From Coriobacteriales bacterium (GTDB lineage Bacteria > Actinomycetota > Coriobacteriia > Coriobacteriales > UBA8131): a stretch of DNA of 5,456 bases. The notes under the pieces were generated by a model. The model ran no database searches and had not been told where the DNA came from. It saw only the letters and a program-made list of their open reading frames with translations. Both the position numbers and the translations under genes were made by a program. Each line of letters starts with the position of its first letter. Within the stretch, counting starts at the first letter, position 1. The stretch is from assembly GCA_031286975.1 (NCBI GenBank), contig JAITTM010000058.1, forward strand, positions 1-5,456, written 5' to 3'. Below, one piece after another: positions 4,088 through 5,456 of this stretch.

Positions 4088-5456
4088 CTACTCCTCGGGG
4101 GTTCCAGCGCCGTCGGATGAGCCCGTGCGATTGCCGCCCTTGCCCCCAAAGATGGGCGTGACCAGCTCGGTTTCGCGGGCGATGGACTGGTGTTTGCGTT
4201 GCTCGGGTATCTCGCCCTCTCCCGCCGTGAACACGATGTCGTTGCCGTCGTAGTCGGCCTCGATGATGGAGCCCGCCTTCCAACGACCTTCGAGCACCTG
4301 CTCGGATATCGGATCCTCCAGCAGGCGCTGGATGGCGCGGCGGAGCGGACGGGCACCAAAGGTGACATCGGTTCCCTCCTCCGCGATGAAGGCGCAGGCC
4401 GCGGGCGTGAGGTTCAGCGACATATTCTGCGTGATGAGACGGTCGCGCAAGTCACTCACCATAAGCTCGACGATCGCGGCGATCTGCTCTTTGGTCAGTG
4501 ACTTGAACACGATGATGTCGTCGATACGGTTGAGAAACTCAGGACGGAAGAGCTTCTTCATCTCGGCCATGACGCGGCTGTTGATCTCTTTGTCACTCAG
4601 ACCCGCCTTGCTGTCAGCACCGCTGAAGCCGATGGGCGTGCCCTGGGCGATCTCGCGCGCACCCACGTTGGACGTCATGATGATGATGGTGTTGCGAAAG
4701 TCGACCTTGCGCCCCTGACTGTCGGTCAGGCGGCCCTCTTCAAGTATCTGCAAAAGGATGTTGAACACGTCGGGATGCGCCTTCTCGATCTCATCGAAGA
4801 GCAGCACTGAGTAGGGGCGCTGGCGCACAGCTTTGGTCAGTTGACCGCCCTCGTCAAAGCCCACATAGCCGGGAGGCGAGCCAACCAGACGTGAGACTGA
4901 GTGCTTCTCCATATACTCGCTCATATCAAAGCTGAGCAGGGCGTCCTCGCTGGAGAACAAAAACTCCGCCAGGGCTTTGGACAACTCGGTCTTGCCAACG
5001 CCGGAGGGGCCCAGGAACACGAACGAACCAGCCGGGCGCTTGGGGTCTTTGAGGCCGGCACGCGAACGGCGAATGGCCTTGGAAATTGCGACAACCGCCT
5101 CGTCTTGACCTATAACCCGCTCGTGCAAAACGCCTTCCATACGCAACAGCTTGGCGGTCTCGGCCTCGGTCAGGTCGGTTACCGGCACGCCGGTGGACAT
5201 CGAGATAATGTCGGCGATTTCTTTGGCATTAACGCTGGCGACCTGCTTGTTGCTGTCTTCCAGCCATTTTTCTTCGACCTCGATGCGCTCCTCTTGGAGC
5301 TGGCGCTCCTTGTCGCGGAGCTTGGCGGCCTTCTCAAAATCTTGAGTGTTGATAGCCTCGTCCTTCTCGGCCCGAACCTTACGCAGCTTCTCGTCGATGA
5401 CATGCACGTCTGAAGGCAGGGTCATGTTTTTGATGCGCATCCGAGCGCCGGCTTCG
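4088..5456 (-). CDS. clpC: ClpC, AAA+ unfoldase of the ClpCP protease (C-terminal part; 5' end outside window)
   Basis: ClpC is a hexameric HSP100 ATPase that unfolds damaged or tagged proteins and feeds them to ClpP. The frame is open to the window edge (EAGAR precedes the first in-window Met at 5440, so that Met is internal), and roughly half of a usual ClpC of about 800-860 residues is seen. Counting from that Met: UVR/M-domain coiled coil about 18-60 (NTQDFEKAAKLRDKE), Walker A GPSGVGKT (144-151), pore loop GYVG (191-194), Walker B LLFDEIEKAHPD (213-224), sensor-1 N258, IGF loop (270-272) for docking ClpP, arginine finger R305 in LNRID, and sensor-2 GAR (362-364). This is the second (D2) ATPase. 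The UVR segment marks ClpC rather than ClpA or ClpB, and the IGF loop shows it partners ClpP. The C-terminus ends in a Gly/Ser-rich tail after about 430. A strong terminator follows. Confidence 0.97.
   Translation of the reverse strand, partial: EAGARMRIKNMTLPSDVHVIDEKLRKVRAEKDEAINTQDFEKAAKLRDKERQLQEERIEVEEKWLEDSNKQVASVNAKEIADIISMSTGVPVTDLTEAETAKLLRMEGVLHERVIGQDEAVVAISKAIRRSRAGLKDPKRPAGSFVFLGPSGVGKTELSKALAEFLFSSEDALLSFDMSEYMEKHSVSRLVGSPPGYVGFDEGGQLTKAVRQRPYSVLLFDEIEKAHPDVFNILLQILEEGRLTDSQGRKVDFRNTIIIMTSNVGAREIAQGTPIGFSGADSKAGLSDKEINSRVMAEMKKLFRPEFLNRIDDIIVFKSLTKEQIAAIVELMVSDLRDRLITQNMSLNLTPAACAFIAEEGTDVTFGARPLRRAIQRLLEDPISEQVLEGRWKAGSIIEADYDGNDIVFTAGEGEIPEQRKHQSIARETELVTPIFGGKGGNRTGSSDGAGTPEE

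Overview
All five protein genes in this 5.5-kb window lie on the minus strand, so they read from high to low coordinates. The order is clpC (5' part outside the window), disA, perR, ahpC, and an AhpF/thioredoxin-reductase-like flavoprotein (3' part outside the window). The DNA is GC-rich. The ClpC sequence looks actinobacterial (for example the EAGARMRI stretch before the UVR segment), and an ahpC paired with a permuted AhpF-like reductase suits an anaerobe or microaerophile. I infer a member of the Coriobacteriia (Olsenella/Atopobium/Collinsella type). This rests on recalled similarity, not on a search, and the genus is not assigned.

Region by region (descending): 5456-4088 is the C-terminal half of ClpC, an AAA+ unfoldase of the ClpP protease. 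A strong intrinsic terminator at 4017-3983 ends that unit. 3922-2852 is disA, a complete c-di-AMP synthase with DNA-binding HhH domain. 2851-2695 is an AT-rich intergenic stretch holding a good promoter whose -10 overlaps a PerR/Fur-box-like palindrome. 2694-2173 is perR, 2118-1555 is ahpC, and 1423 to the window edge is the flavoprotein. Between ahpC and the flavoprotein gene are a five-copy 10-bp tandem repeat and a hairpin with a perfect 10-bp outer stem.

How they work together: perR, ahpC and the reductase read as one peroxide-stress operon, which PerR probably represses by binding over the promoter in front of its own gene. AhpC reduces peroxides. The flavoprotein is the likely AhpC reductase, because it carries a thioredoxin-reductase core with a CxxC and an appended domain resembling the N-terminal domain of AhpF, here at the C-terminal side (reverse of classical AhpF). 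clpC and disA are separate stress-related units. Their adjacency recalls the clpC-radA-disA cluster of Bacillus, but radA is not between them here.

I found no convincing evidence of a wholly undescribed system. The points most worth a second look are the permuted AhpF-like protein with its expanded Ala/Pro/Thr/Gly linker and altered nucleotide-binding motif, the decamer repeat plus hairpin between ahpC and its reductase gene, and the extra C-terminal tail on PerR.
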